From an uncultured Clostridia bacterium (GTDB lineage Bacteria; Bacillota; Clostridia; Christensenellales; CAG-917): a stretch of 37,554 nt of DNA. The first letter of the stretch is position 1; every line of letters begins with the position of its first letter. The stretch lies in the NCBI GenBank assembly GCA_947589395.1, contig CANQAA010000006.1:1-37554 (forward strand). The letters run 5' to 3'. The translations under genes and the position numbers were made by a program. Below the pieces are notes generated by a model. That model saw only the letters and a program-made list of their open reading frames with translations. It searched no databases and was not told the DNA's origin. Shown in pieces: positions 18,295 through 26,151 of the stretch.

Positions 18295-19689
18295 TTATTG
18301 TTGCTCTTCGCCGGTCTGCTCGGCGGGTTGGCCTTCGGGTTGCTCTTCGTTGTTGAAGATCGCCTCTTCCTTCTTGCTGCGGATCACGCGCTTGATGAGG
18401 CCCTTGTTGATGAGCTGGACAGTGCCCTCATAAGGCAGATAATAGTCCACCGCTTCCTTGCTGTCCTCTTTTTCTGCGCCGAGCTTTGCGAGCACGTCCG
18501 CGAGCAATTCCTTTGCGTATCTTGCGCGCTTGGCGTTCTTTATGCGATATAGACACGGCGTATCCTCAAACGAGGCGTTGTCCTCGATGGGCTCGACCTT
18601 GTACTTGCTGTCCGCATAGTCGTCGGCGTTGAGAGGCAGATACAAGCACAGCGTGAGGCCTCTGAACGCGATGCGCGCCACGACGTTCCTGCCGATGTTG
18701 AAGCCTTCCTTCTTCCAACTGATCCTGCTGTGGACTTTCTTATATGACATGATCTCGTTTTTGATCTCGGTATACCAGCTCTTTTGATCGTCGTCCGCCT
18801 GAATGATCCTCGCGGTGAAGCTGCGATCGTACCTCAGCGTGCCGCCCTCAAAGGACTCTTCCTCGACTACGACGGTCTCGGGCTTCTTTTGCTCAACGAC
18901 CACGACGGGCGCGACGATGACGTCGCTTGTGGGCTCTTCTGCGGGCTGCTCGGGAGCGGGTTCTTCTGCAGGTTGCTCTGCGGGTTGTTCGGCCTCAGGC
19001 TCCTGAACAGGCTCTTCCTGCGGCTCTTCAACAGGAGCGGGTTCTTCAACCTCAGGCTCGGGGGCGGGCAGTTCGACGTACTCGACGAGGTTGCACGCGT
19101 CGTACAAACCGCCGCTTATCTTTCTCTCCATGCTCTCCTCAGAGGAGTTGTAAGAGAGGACGTAGTCTATGCCGTTTGCCCTCATCATATAGTCGGCGGG
19201 ACGCTCTGGATCGAGCGTGACGTCGTGCGCTTCGACGCCGTCTATCATTGCGGTCTGCTCGTCGATGATCACGCGCACGTTCTCATGCCCTTCCACGATC
19301 CAATCGCCGCGCAAGGACTCCGGGAAGACAATGTGCTCTTCCTCAACCTGAGGCAGCACGACGACCTCTTCTTCGGGTTCGGGCTCGGGTTCGGGCTCCG
19401 GAGCAGGCTCTTCAACCTCAGGCTCTTCTTCGAAAACAGGCTCTTCTTCGAACTCAGGCTCTTGCTCATTTTCGTCAACGACTTCAGCCTGAAGGAATTC
19501 TTTATCTTCGGGCTTTTCGATGATAATGGTATGCTTGTTTTGTCCCACTCTATGGAGCAAAACCGCAAAGACGATCACCAAAAACACGATCAGCGCAACT
19601 TGCGCGATGAGCAGCCAGAAGAGGGCTTCCGGCATATCCCACGGCAGCTTTTTGCCAAAGAGTGTGAGCGCATTCAAAATGTTTGCCAT
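18295..19689 (-). CDS. Membrane-anchored acidic Pro/Glu-rich protein with a conserved-looking C-terminal domain of unknown function
   Basis: 464 aa; N-terminal TM (ALFWLLIAQVALIVFLVIVFAVLL), two PEPE/EEPAPEQP linkers, C-terminal RYDRSFTARIIQADDDQKSWYTEIKNEIMSYKKVHSRISWKKEGF...CLYRIKN module; RBS GGTAGGAAAG. Confidence 0.85.
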   Translation of the reverse strand: MANILNALTLFGKKLPWDMPEALFWLLIAQVALIVFLVIVFAVLLHRVGQNKHTIIIEKPEDKEFLQAEVVDENEQEPEFEEEPVFEEEPEVEEPAPEPEPEPEPEEEVVVLPQVEEEHIVFPESLRGDWIVEGHENVRVIIDEQTAMIDGVEAHDVTLDPERPADYMMRANGIDYVLSYNSSEESMERKISGGLYDACNLVEYVELPAPEPEVEEPAPVEEPQEEPVQEPEAEQPAEQPAEEPAPEQPAEEPTSDVIVAPVVVVEQKKPETVVVEEESFEGGTLRYDRSFTARIIQADDDQKSWYTEIKNEIMSYKKVHSRISWKKEGFNIGRNVVARIAFRGLTLCLYLPLNADDYADSKYKVEPIEDNASFEDTPCLYRIKNAKRARYAKELLADVLAKLGAEKEDSKEAVDYYLPYEGTVQLINKGLIKRVIRSKKEEAIFNNEEQPEGQPAEQTGEEQQ

Positions 19690-20352
19690 AATCTTTCCTA
19701 CCTTGTTGTCCTTATATTATTTGCGCGGTGCGCATAGTAGCTCGACTTTCGAAAACTTTCGAAATACAAATTGATTTCAATCATGCTAAATATTATATGA
19801 AACAATATGCACGGATGAGATCAAATTGCAAATTACGATGCGGGAGCGGATTTTTCTTGAAATCAAGCCTCTGAAAAATTTTGTTTCAAACAAGCGCCGT
19901 TTGAGACAAAACTCAACACAAGTTTGACTTTTCGAAAATATTATAGGAGCATCACTTCGGAAAATCAAGCGAATTTAAGCAATTTTTTTGCCATTTACTT
20001 CCATTTTTTTGATTTTTACCCAAAATCCGCCGTTTTTGCCCCAAAATTTGCCGTTTTTAAGCATTTTTTGCCTCTTGTTAACTAACCTTTTACCCCTCGA
20101 TTTATCGAAAAATCACCCGTTTTTGACATCCATCTTTCCGTTTTTGTCTTTTCAAAAACTCCCGTTAAATCGCAATACAGGCACTTTATCACGCAAAAAC
20201 CGTCGCTTTAACATCCGATTTGTGCAAAATCGTGAATTTTATGTTTGAAATCACTTTCTCACGCCGTTCGCAGAGAACTTCTCCGCTTTTCAAAAAAAAA
20301 TTTGCGATCTTTCAAATTTCTAAAGAATATCAACAAATTTAGGTCAAAACGC

Positions 20353-20381
20353 TTGCCGTAAACGAAAAAATGTAGTATTAT
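20353..20381 (+). promoter_or_regulatory. Promoter of tRNA-Ala
   Basis: TTGCCG - 17 nt - TATTAT, 11 nt upstream of the tRNA 5' end. Confidence 0.65.
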
Positions 20382-20392
20382 AGATGAGCGAT

Positions 20393-20468
20393 GGGGATAT
20401 GGCTCAGTTGGTAGAGCGATGCGTTCGCAATGCATAGGTCAGGGGTTCGAATCCCCTTATCTCCACCA
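20393..20468 (+). tRNA. tRNA-Ala (anticodon CGC), CCA encoded
   Basis: GGGGATATGGCTCAGTTGGTAGAGCGATGCGTTCGCAATGCATAGGTCAGGGGTTCGAATCCCCTTATCTCCACCA; all arms pair; anticodon loop TTCGCAA; G3:U70 pair, the known AlaRS identity element. Confidence 0.97.
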
Positions 20469-20636
20469 AAATCTGAAAACCTCACTGCTTAGTGGGGTTT
20501 TCAAATTTTCTGTCGCTTGTTGGGGAGTCGAACCTTGCGTGTCTTTTCCAAAAAAACACGCGCGGCGCCATTCGCCGCCCTGACCAACGGTCAGGCTGCA
20601 CGCGATTGAGCCTTACGGCTAACAATCGCTGTAAAA
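20448..20636 (+). repeat. tRNA-3'-end tandem unit 1 (189 bp)
   Basis: Begins with CGAATCCCCTTATCTCCACCA, the 3' end of the tRNA, which recurs exactly at 20637 and 20831. Confidence 0.95.
20476..20501 (+). terminator. Terminator-like hairpin after tRNA CCA, unit 1
   Basis: AAAACCTCACT-GCTT-AGTGGGGTTTT, 11-bp stem. Confidence 0.65.
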
Positions 20637-20830
20637 CGAATCCCCTTATCTCCACCAAAATCTGAAAACCTCACTGCTTAGTGGGGTTTTCAAATTTTCT
20701 GTCGCTTGTTGGGGAGTCGAACCTTGCGTGTCTTTTCCAAAAAACACGCACGGCGCTTCTCGCCGCCCTGACCAACGGTCAGGCTGCACGCTTCGCTTCC
20801 GAGCGCAAGCGCTCCCGCTCCGCTGTAAGA
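20637..20830 (+). repeat. tRNA-3'-end tandem unit 2 (194 bp), followed by a third 21-bp tRNA 3' end at 20831-20851
   Basis: Near-identical to unit 1 over its first ~110 bp; diverges in hairpin loops and the last hairpin while keeping pairing. Confidence 0.95.
20665..20690 (+). terminator. Terminator-like hairpin, unit 2
   Basis: Same 26-nt hairpin as at 20476. Confidence 0.65.
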
Positions 20831-20882
20831 CGAATCCCCTTATCTCCACCAGAGGGTAATCGGTTGAACCCTTAAAGAAAAA

Positions 20883-20906
20883 TCCTGCTTGTCGGCAGGA
20901 GTTTTT
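20883..20906 (+). terminator. Intrinsic terminator after the tRNA repeat array
   Basis: TCCTGC-TTGTCG-GCAGGA then GTTTTT. Confidence 0.6.
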
Positions 20907-20986
20907 CTATTCGTGTACTTATAGAAAAATTAAACCAAGCTTGGTATTAAAGTTTCATTTTAGCAATTAAGAGCTAATATGCAACT

Positions 20987-21214
20987 TTATTTTGGATATC
21001 TGTCCAAAGGAACAAAGTCGTGTACCTTCAAATCATTCTCATATACCATAATATCCGCAATATCTTTGCCGGTGTAAAACTCGGAGAAGACGACCTGCCA
21101 TTTGCCGTCTATCGCCTCTTTTGACATAACGGCGCCGAAATCGCCGCGTTTTACTCCCGCTTTCAAATATGCCGGCTTTTCTACAACCAGTTCCACCAAA
21201 TCAAGATATTTCAT
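20987..21214 (-). CDS. Small DUF4926-like protein (possible immunity protein)
   Basis: 75 aa; LDLVELVVEKPAYLKAGVKRGDFGAVM...IDGKWQVVFSEF resembles the DUF4926 pattern (recall, not searched); directly downstream of the next ORF. Confidence 0.6.
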   Translation of the reverse strand: MKYLDLVELVVEKPAYLKAGVKRGDFGAVMSKEAIDGKWQVVFSEFYTGKDIADIMVYENDLKVHDFVPLDRYPK

Positions 21215-21224
21215 TTGTCACCTC

Positions 21225-21761
21225 CTAATCTCCAAGCGGAGTATTATTTGTTATCAAACCTTTTGCCCTAACCATCCATCCGGAAGTAAAAGCAATTTGC
21301 CTGTTATTTCGCATAAATTTAATATCGATATTTATTCTTTGTCCTCTTGGATCGAGTTTACCAAGTTGATAATTGCCTTTGCAATATTCCGCCTGTGCCT
21401 GATGTTCATACTCCTTTTTCAGGTATGTAGCATCTTCAATTGTAAAACCTAACGTTTCATACAATTTTCTCTTTCCATTCCATAAATATTTATCGGCAAA
21501 AATGTATCCCGTGAATTTATCCAACGGACATTCCGCTTTTGTGTTGTCGCAATTTGGCGTAGGTATTTGAACCATATAGCAATGACAATTGTTATGTTGA
21601 GGGTGTTTGGGCTTTTTCATATCCAAAAACCAACACTTATCAAGGGCAACACATGTAGAACAATGTATTAAGCCTATACTACGATGCCGCCATTCTATCC
21701 ATCTTGTAAAACGTATATTTCCCGTTTCATCCAATTTTATTAACTCATCGAATATGCTCAT
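21225..21761 (-). CDS. Protein with Cys/His motif and DUF6883-like C-terminal region (possible toxin domain)
   Basis: Preferred start MSIFDELIKL at 21761 with RBS-like AAGAGAT (ORF track starts at 21974). HCSTC...HPQHNNCHC; C-terminus KLYETLGFTIEDATYLKKEY...GQRINIDI...FTSGWMVRAKGLITNNTP. Confidence 0.6.
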   Translation of the reverse strand: MSIFDELIKLDETGNIRFTRWIEWRHRSIGLIHCSTCVALDKCWFLDMKKPKHPQHNNCHCYMVQIPTPNCDNTKAECPLDKFTGYIFADKYLWNGKRKLYETLGFTIEDATYLKKEYEHQAQAEYCKGNYQLGKLDPRGQRINIDIKFMRNNRQIAFTSGWMVRAKGLITNNTPLGD

Positions 21762-21860
21762 ATTTATCTCTTTTTTGGTTTCAATAAATTCCATATTAAA
21801 ACGCAATATTTCTGAATTGATTTTATACCTTATGCTATAGAATTGCAATTTTTTATGACA

Positions 21861-22135
21861 GATTTTTTGTTCGAATTTGTTTGGATGTTGCCCACCAAAA
21901 CCGCCTAATTCGCGTACGAATTGGGCGTTTTTTTTGCGCCGAATGAAAATTTCGCTTCGCTCAATTTTGCGCAATCGTTGCTCCGCTCACGAATATCTTT
22001 ATGTGCGGAAAAATGTATGACCACGTTCGATGTATATTCGCAAATTAGCAGATGCGAATTTCGCTCTGCACGCGGCGATGTCGGCGATGCCGCCACCACT
22101 CCCGTAAGGGCTGCAAAGTGAGGGAAAAACCCATT
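21861..22135 (+). repeat. Degenerate tRNA-3'-end-associated unit D
   Basis: tRNA-like end ...GTTGCCCACCA (to 21897), terminator CGCCTAATTCG-CGTA-CGAATTGGGCG-T8 (21902-21935), then CTGCACGC (22066-22073) and ACTCCCGTAAGG. Confidence 0.45.
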
Positions 22136-22174
22136 TTGCAGGAATAGATTTTACTATAACATATTTGTCTTACA

Positions 22175-22208
22175 AGACGGCAAGCGCAAAATTGCGCTTG
22201 CCGTCTTG
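22175..22208. terminator. Strong terminator hairpin
   Basis: AAGACGGCAAGCGCAA-AA-TTGCGCTTGCCGTCTT, 16-bp perfect stem; a second hairpin GAGCGCAG..CTGCGCTC lies at about 22228-22254. Confidence 0.7.
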
Positions 22209-22270
22209 ATTGGGAAAATTATGGCGATGAGCGCAGATAAATTTATTCTGCGCTCGTGATATTTGAATTG

Positions 22271-23671
22271 TCAGTCTTGCTTCTCTTCGGGATTTGCCTC
22301 GTCCAAGTACGGCTCTTTGGGGTTTGTCTCGCTCAAGCTCTTCTCTTCCTCATTTATATCGTCAAAAGGGTCTTCCTCGATCTTGCCGCCGACGACTTCC
22401 TCGCCTGCGCTCTCCTCCTCTTTTGCGGGCTTTTTCAGTTTGCCTGCGACGGTTTTCACAGCGCCGACCAGCTTTGAGATTATGCCGTTCTTTTTCTCTT
22501 CGATGATTGTGACGTTGTCCTCGTCAAGCGACTGTGTGACCTCGATCTCTTCGTAATTGCAATAGTCGGGGGTTATGGCTTTTGTGGTGGTTTCGTTGAA
22601 GAAGCGCTCGTAGGAGCTCTCGATCGCGACCTTGATCACGTCACCCTCTTTCACATCGTACTTGTTGGGCATTTTGATGATGACGTCGGTGTCACCGACC
22701 TTGCCGTGCACGTTGAGGATGTCGCCGAGCAGTTCGATGATACGGACGGTGATCTCAAATGACGCGTCCTTGTAGCGCTCAAAGCGCTCGTCCTTTTCGA
22801 AGATGAGGTTTTCAGGGCGAATGCCGTAGACGAGGCCGTGCCCGACGTAGTTCTTGAGCAATTGCATTTGCTCCGGCGTCATATTGACGTATTGCTCGCA
22901 GCCGTTGATATAGAACTTTCCGTCCTCGCCGAGCTTGCCGTAGAGGAAGTTCATGGCGGGCGTGCCTATAAAGCCTGCGACGAACAGATTTGCGGGATGT
23001 TGATAGACCTCGTTGGGAGTGCCGATCTGCTGAATGAAGCCGTCCTTCATGACGACTATTCTCGACGCCATCGTCATAGCCTCGATCTGGTCGTGCGTGA
23101 CGTAGATGGTCGTTGCGCCGACTTCCTCGTGTATTCTGACGATCTCGCTTCTCATAGCAACTCTCAGCTTTGCGTCGAGGTTGCTTAGAGGCTCGTCCAT
23201 CAAGAACACCTTTGGTCTGCGCACGATTGAGCGGCCGAGCGCGACTCTCTGTCTTTGACCGCCCGAAAGCGCGCGGGGCTTTCTGTCGAGATAGGGCGTG
23301 AGTTTGAGGATCGCCGCCGCCTCTCTCACTCTTCTGTCGATCTCGTCTTTTGGGACTTTTCGGAGTTTCAAGGCGTAAGCCATGTTGTCGTAGACGGTCA
23401 TCTGCGGATAGAGCGCATACGACTGGAACACCATAGCTATATCCCTGTCTTTCGGCGCGGCGCTGTTCATGAGCTTGTCGTCTATATAGAACTCTCCGTA
23501 TGAGATCTCATCAAGACCGGCAATCATTCTCAGCGTCGTGGACTTGCCGCAACCTGAGGGACCGACAAACACGATAAACTCTTTGTCCTTGATATCGATC
23601 GAGAAATCGTGCACGGCATGCACGCCGCCGTCATACACTTTGTTTACATTTACGAGTTTTACAGATGCCAT
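22271..23671 (-). CDS. Sugar ABC transporter ATP-binding protein, MsmK/UgpC-like, with acidic C-terminal extension
   Basis: 466 aa; Walker A GPSGCGKST, LSGGQRQRVALGRSIVR, Walker B VFLMDEPLSNLDAKLR; MalK-type C-terminal region, then an Asp/Glu-rich tail. Confidence 0.94.
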   Translation of the reverse strand: MASVKLVNVNKVYDGGVHAVHDFSIDIKDKEFIVFVGPSGCGKSTTLRMIAGLDEISYGEFYIDDKLMNSAAPKDRDIAMVFQSYALYPQMTVYDNMAYALKLRKVPKDEIDRRVREAAAILKLTPYLDRKPRALSGGQRQRVALGRSIVRRPKVFLMDEPLSNLDAKLRVAMRSEIVRIHEEVGATTIYVTHDQIEAMTMASRIVVMKDGFIQQIGTPNEVYQHPANLFVAGFIGTPAMNFLYGKLGEDGKFYINGCEQYVNMTPEQMQLLKNYVGHGLVYGIRPENLIFEKDERFERYKDASFEITVRIIELLGDILNVHGKVGDTDVIIKMPNKYDVKEGDVIKVAIESSYERFFNETTTKAITPDYCNYEEIEVTQSLDEDNVTIIEEKKNGIISKLVGAVKTVAGKLKKPAKEEESAGEEVVGGKIEEDPFDDINEEEKSLSETNPKEPYLDEANPEEKQD

Positions 23672-23672
23672 T

Positions 23673-24632
23673 TTATTTTACCGCCTTTTCAACATTATTT
23701 TTGTTTCCTATTGCAGAGATCGCACCGTAGTGCATTGTCGTGTACGCCCCGCACTTGCAAGCGAAATCGAGCATACCCGCGTAGTCAAACCCGCCGTCAA
23801 GCAGGTTTTTTGCCGTTGCGCCGCAGCTAATGAGCTGGGCTATGAACGCGCCGAAGAAGGAATCCCCCGCGCCCGTTGTGTCGACCGTTGCCACCTTATA
23901 ACCGGCGCAAGACGCACGTCTACCGTCCGAGAGATACAATTTTGCGCCCTTTCCGCCTAAGGTTACGAGCAGCAGCTTCAAATTGCCGCCGAACATAGCC
24001 TCCACAGCTTCCTCGCCGCTTTTTCCGGTCAAAAATTCCAGCTCGTCGTCGCCCACCTTGATGACGTCGGCATAAGAAGCAAACTCTTTGACGATGTCCT
24101 TTAGCTCCTCTTTGTCCTTGTAAAGGTTAAATCTCAGATTGGGGTCGAAGAAGATGAGCGCTCCCGCCTTTTTGGCTTTGTCTATGAGATATCTGTGCGT
24201 GCATTTGGCTACCTCTGTCTGAAGCGCCACACTGCCGTACTCGAGCGCGTCGCCCTCACAAAATTCGACGTCCTTGAAGTCGTCCTCAGTGAAGTGCAGA
24301 TCCGCCGCCGCTTTTCTGAAAAACACGAACTCCCTTTCGCCCTCTTCGCTCAGGCTGACAAACGCAAGCGAAGTGGCGTAGTCGTCGCTTTGAGATATGT
24401 GACTTATGTCAACGCCTTCTCTATTTAGCGTTTCGATGAGAAAGTCGCCGAATCCGTCCTTACCCACCTTTGTGAGATACGCGGTGTTCACGCCGAGTTT
24501 TGTCGCCTGCACGCAGACGTTCGCAGGCGCTCCGCCAGCCTTGCGCTCAAACTGCGCCGTGTCCTTGAACGACGCCCTCTCAAGCGGCATGAAATCTATA
24601 AGGAGTTCTCCTATCGAATACAGTTTACTCAT
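23673..24632 (-). CDS. PfkB-family carbohydrate kinase, fructokinase-like
   Basis: 319 aa; GGAPANVCVQATKLG, DTTGAGDSFFGAF; locus with GH32 enzymes. Confidence 0.9.
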   Translation of the reverse strand: MSKLYSIGELLIDFMPLERASFKDTAQFERKAGGAPANVCVQATKLGVNTAYLTKVGKDGFGDFLIETLNREGVDISHISQSDDYATSLAFVSLSEEGEREFVFFRKAAADLHFTEDDFKDVEFCEGDALEYGSVALQTEVAKCTHRYLIDKAKKAGALIFFDPNLRFNLYKDKEELKDIVKEFASYADVIKVGDDELEFLTGKSGEEAVEAMFGGNLKLLLVTLGGKGAKLYLSDGRRASCAGYKVATVDTTGAGDSFFGAFIAQLISCGATAKNLLDGGFDYAGMLDFACKCGAYTTMHYGAISAIGNKNNVEKAVK

Positions 24633-26151
24633 ATATCGCTATGTCCTTTATCTGCGCTCCCGCTCCGTTGGAGTAGAAGGCAAAATTCGATTCTTTCATA
24701 TCCGTGATCCTCGCGGTTATCGCAATGTCGCCGCCGAGATACACCGAGAGCACTTCGCCGTCGATGATGACGTCTACCGCGTAGCTCTTGCCCTGCTCGA
24801 AGTTGTACCGAACGCTCGCAAGAGGGCTGCCGTATCTCAACTTGTTGGACACATTATTATAGCATGAGACGCAATTGTTCTCAAGATCGAAAGCCATGAC
24901 CGCGCTGCCGAGTCTATTGTTGAACGCGCCGTCAAGCCCGAAGCTCAGCCCGAAATTGCCCTTGTCGCCAACTATAGTCACTGTGAAGCTCATTCTTGTG
25001 ACTTTGTTCTTCAGCTCATCGACTCCGAACGCGACGAACTTGTCCTCTTCAAAAGCATATTCGCTCAGATCCTTGCCGTCGACGGACTTGTAGGACGCCT
25101 TGTGGGTGAAATATTCTTTGTAGTTTTGAGGCATCACCGCGCAAAGTTCGCCGTTTTCCTTTTGAACGAGCTCGTGAGTGACGAGGTTGCCGCCCCAGTC
25201 GAATCCGCCCGTCGTGCCGCCCGCAAGCCTCGCGCACCAAGCGAAAGCGTACAGCTTTTCTCCCGCCTTTTCGAGTCTGCCCGCATAAAAGCCGCTCGCG
25301 TCAATGCTGTCTCTTTCGAACTTGTGCCACTCGGGGTCGTCGTGCGAGGTCTTGTAGCGATAGTGGGTGACTCTGTTGTTGCCCTGCTCGCTGTAGGCAA
25401 GATAGTAGAAGCCGTTAAGCTCTATATAGGACGGACACTCCATGTTGAAGTCGCCCGCGTCGTTGATGAAGAAGTTGTCCAAAAAAGTCCACTCGTCGGA
25501 AGTCGCGTCAAGCGAGGTCGCGGTGTATCTTCTTATCACAGCAGGGCTGCCGCCGCTCATGTTGTCCCTTGTTGTGACGAGCATATAATAGCAGTTGTCA
25601 ACGCTGTCCCAATACACATACGGGTCTCTGAAGTCGTTCTCATGGCCGTAAAGTTTGAACTCCTCTATCTTCGTCCATTCCTTTTGGTCGGGGCTTGTGG
25701 CGTGGCGAATGACTTCGACATGCGGCAATCCTTCCTCTATTCCTTTGTCGTTGTGACCGGTGTAGAAGCAGTGATACAAGCCGTTGTTGTCCTTGATGAA
25801 CGAGCCCGTGCCCAACGCGGCGTCGACGGACTTGATGGCGTCGGGGTCCTTTTCGTCGGCATAACTCAACGCGATCCCCTCGTCGGTGTAGTGAATGAAG
25901 TCCACAGTCGTCAGGCGAGCTATGGGGTGATAAAAGTTGGGGTTGTTGCCCGAACTGTTGCGCAAATGATAGATGTTCATCACGCCGTTGTCGTAAAAAG
26001 GCATGACGTCGCCCATCGTCACGTCCAGCGAATCCTCGTTGGTGGACACGGGGAACACATTGGCGGCGTCAACGTCCGTAGACTTGTTGCATGCCGTCAT
26101 AGCCACGCATATTGCCGCCAAAACAAGTATGAGTGCCAACCATTTCTTCAT
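24625..26151 (-). CDS. GH32-like lipoprotein with atypical N-terminal catalytic motif
   Basis: 508 aa; lipobox VAMTAC; NDFRDPYVYW and FNMECPSYIEL match GH32 RDP and EC motifs; GDVMPFYDNG replaces WMNDPNG. Confidence 0.85.
   Translation of the reverse strand: MKKWLALILVLAAICVAMTACNKSTDVDAANVFPVSTNEDSLDVTMGDVMPFYDNGVMNIYHLRNSSGNNPNFYHPIARLTTVDFIHYTDEGIALSYADEKDPDAIKSVDAALGTGSFIKDNNGLYHCFYTGHNDKGIEEGLPHVEVIRHATSPDQKEWTKIEEFKLYGHENDFRDPYVYWDSVDNCYYMLVTTRDNMSGGSPAVIRRYTATSLDATSDEWTFLDNFFINDAGDFNMECPSYIELNGFYYLAYSEQGNNRVTHYRYKTSHDDPEWHKFERDSIDASGFYAGRLEKAGEKLYAFAWCARLAGGTTGGFDWGGNLVTHELVQKENGELCAVMPQNYKEYFTHKASYKSVDGKDLSEYAFEEDKFVAFGVDELKNKVTRMSFTVTIVGDKGNFGLSFGLDGAFNNRLGSAVMAFDLENNCVSCYNNVSNKLRYGSPLASVRYNFEQGKSYAVDVIIDGEVLSVYLGGDIAITARITDMKESNFAFYSNGAGAQIKDIAIYE

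Noticed and set aside
18784-19737. Plus-strand 317-aa ORF opposite the acidic TM protein
   Set aside because: Low-complexity Leu/Arg/Phe-rich translation is the complement of the Glu/Pro linkers; not a plausible gene.
20448-20636. Group I intron in the tRNA
   Set aside because: The tRNA-Ala is complete and uninterrupted; units lie after CCA and are too short, without recognisable intron core motifs.
20448-20851. CRISPR array or integron attC array
   Set aside because: Repeat spacing and length do not fit CRISPR, there are no cas genes, and the inverted motifs do not match attC R'/R'' boxes; no integrase is seen.
20646-20875. ORFs of 67 and 64 aa overlapping the tRNA tandem units
   Set aside because: They translate repeat and tRNA sequence and are not conserved between units; treated as artefacts of open frames.
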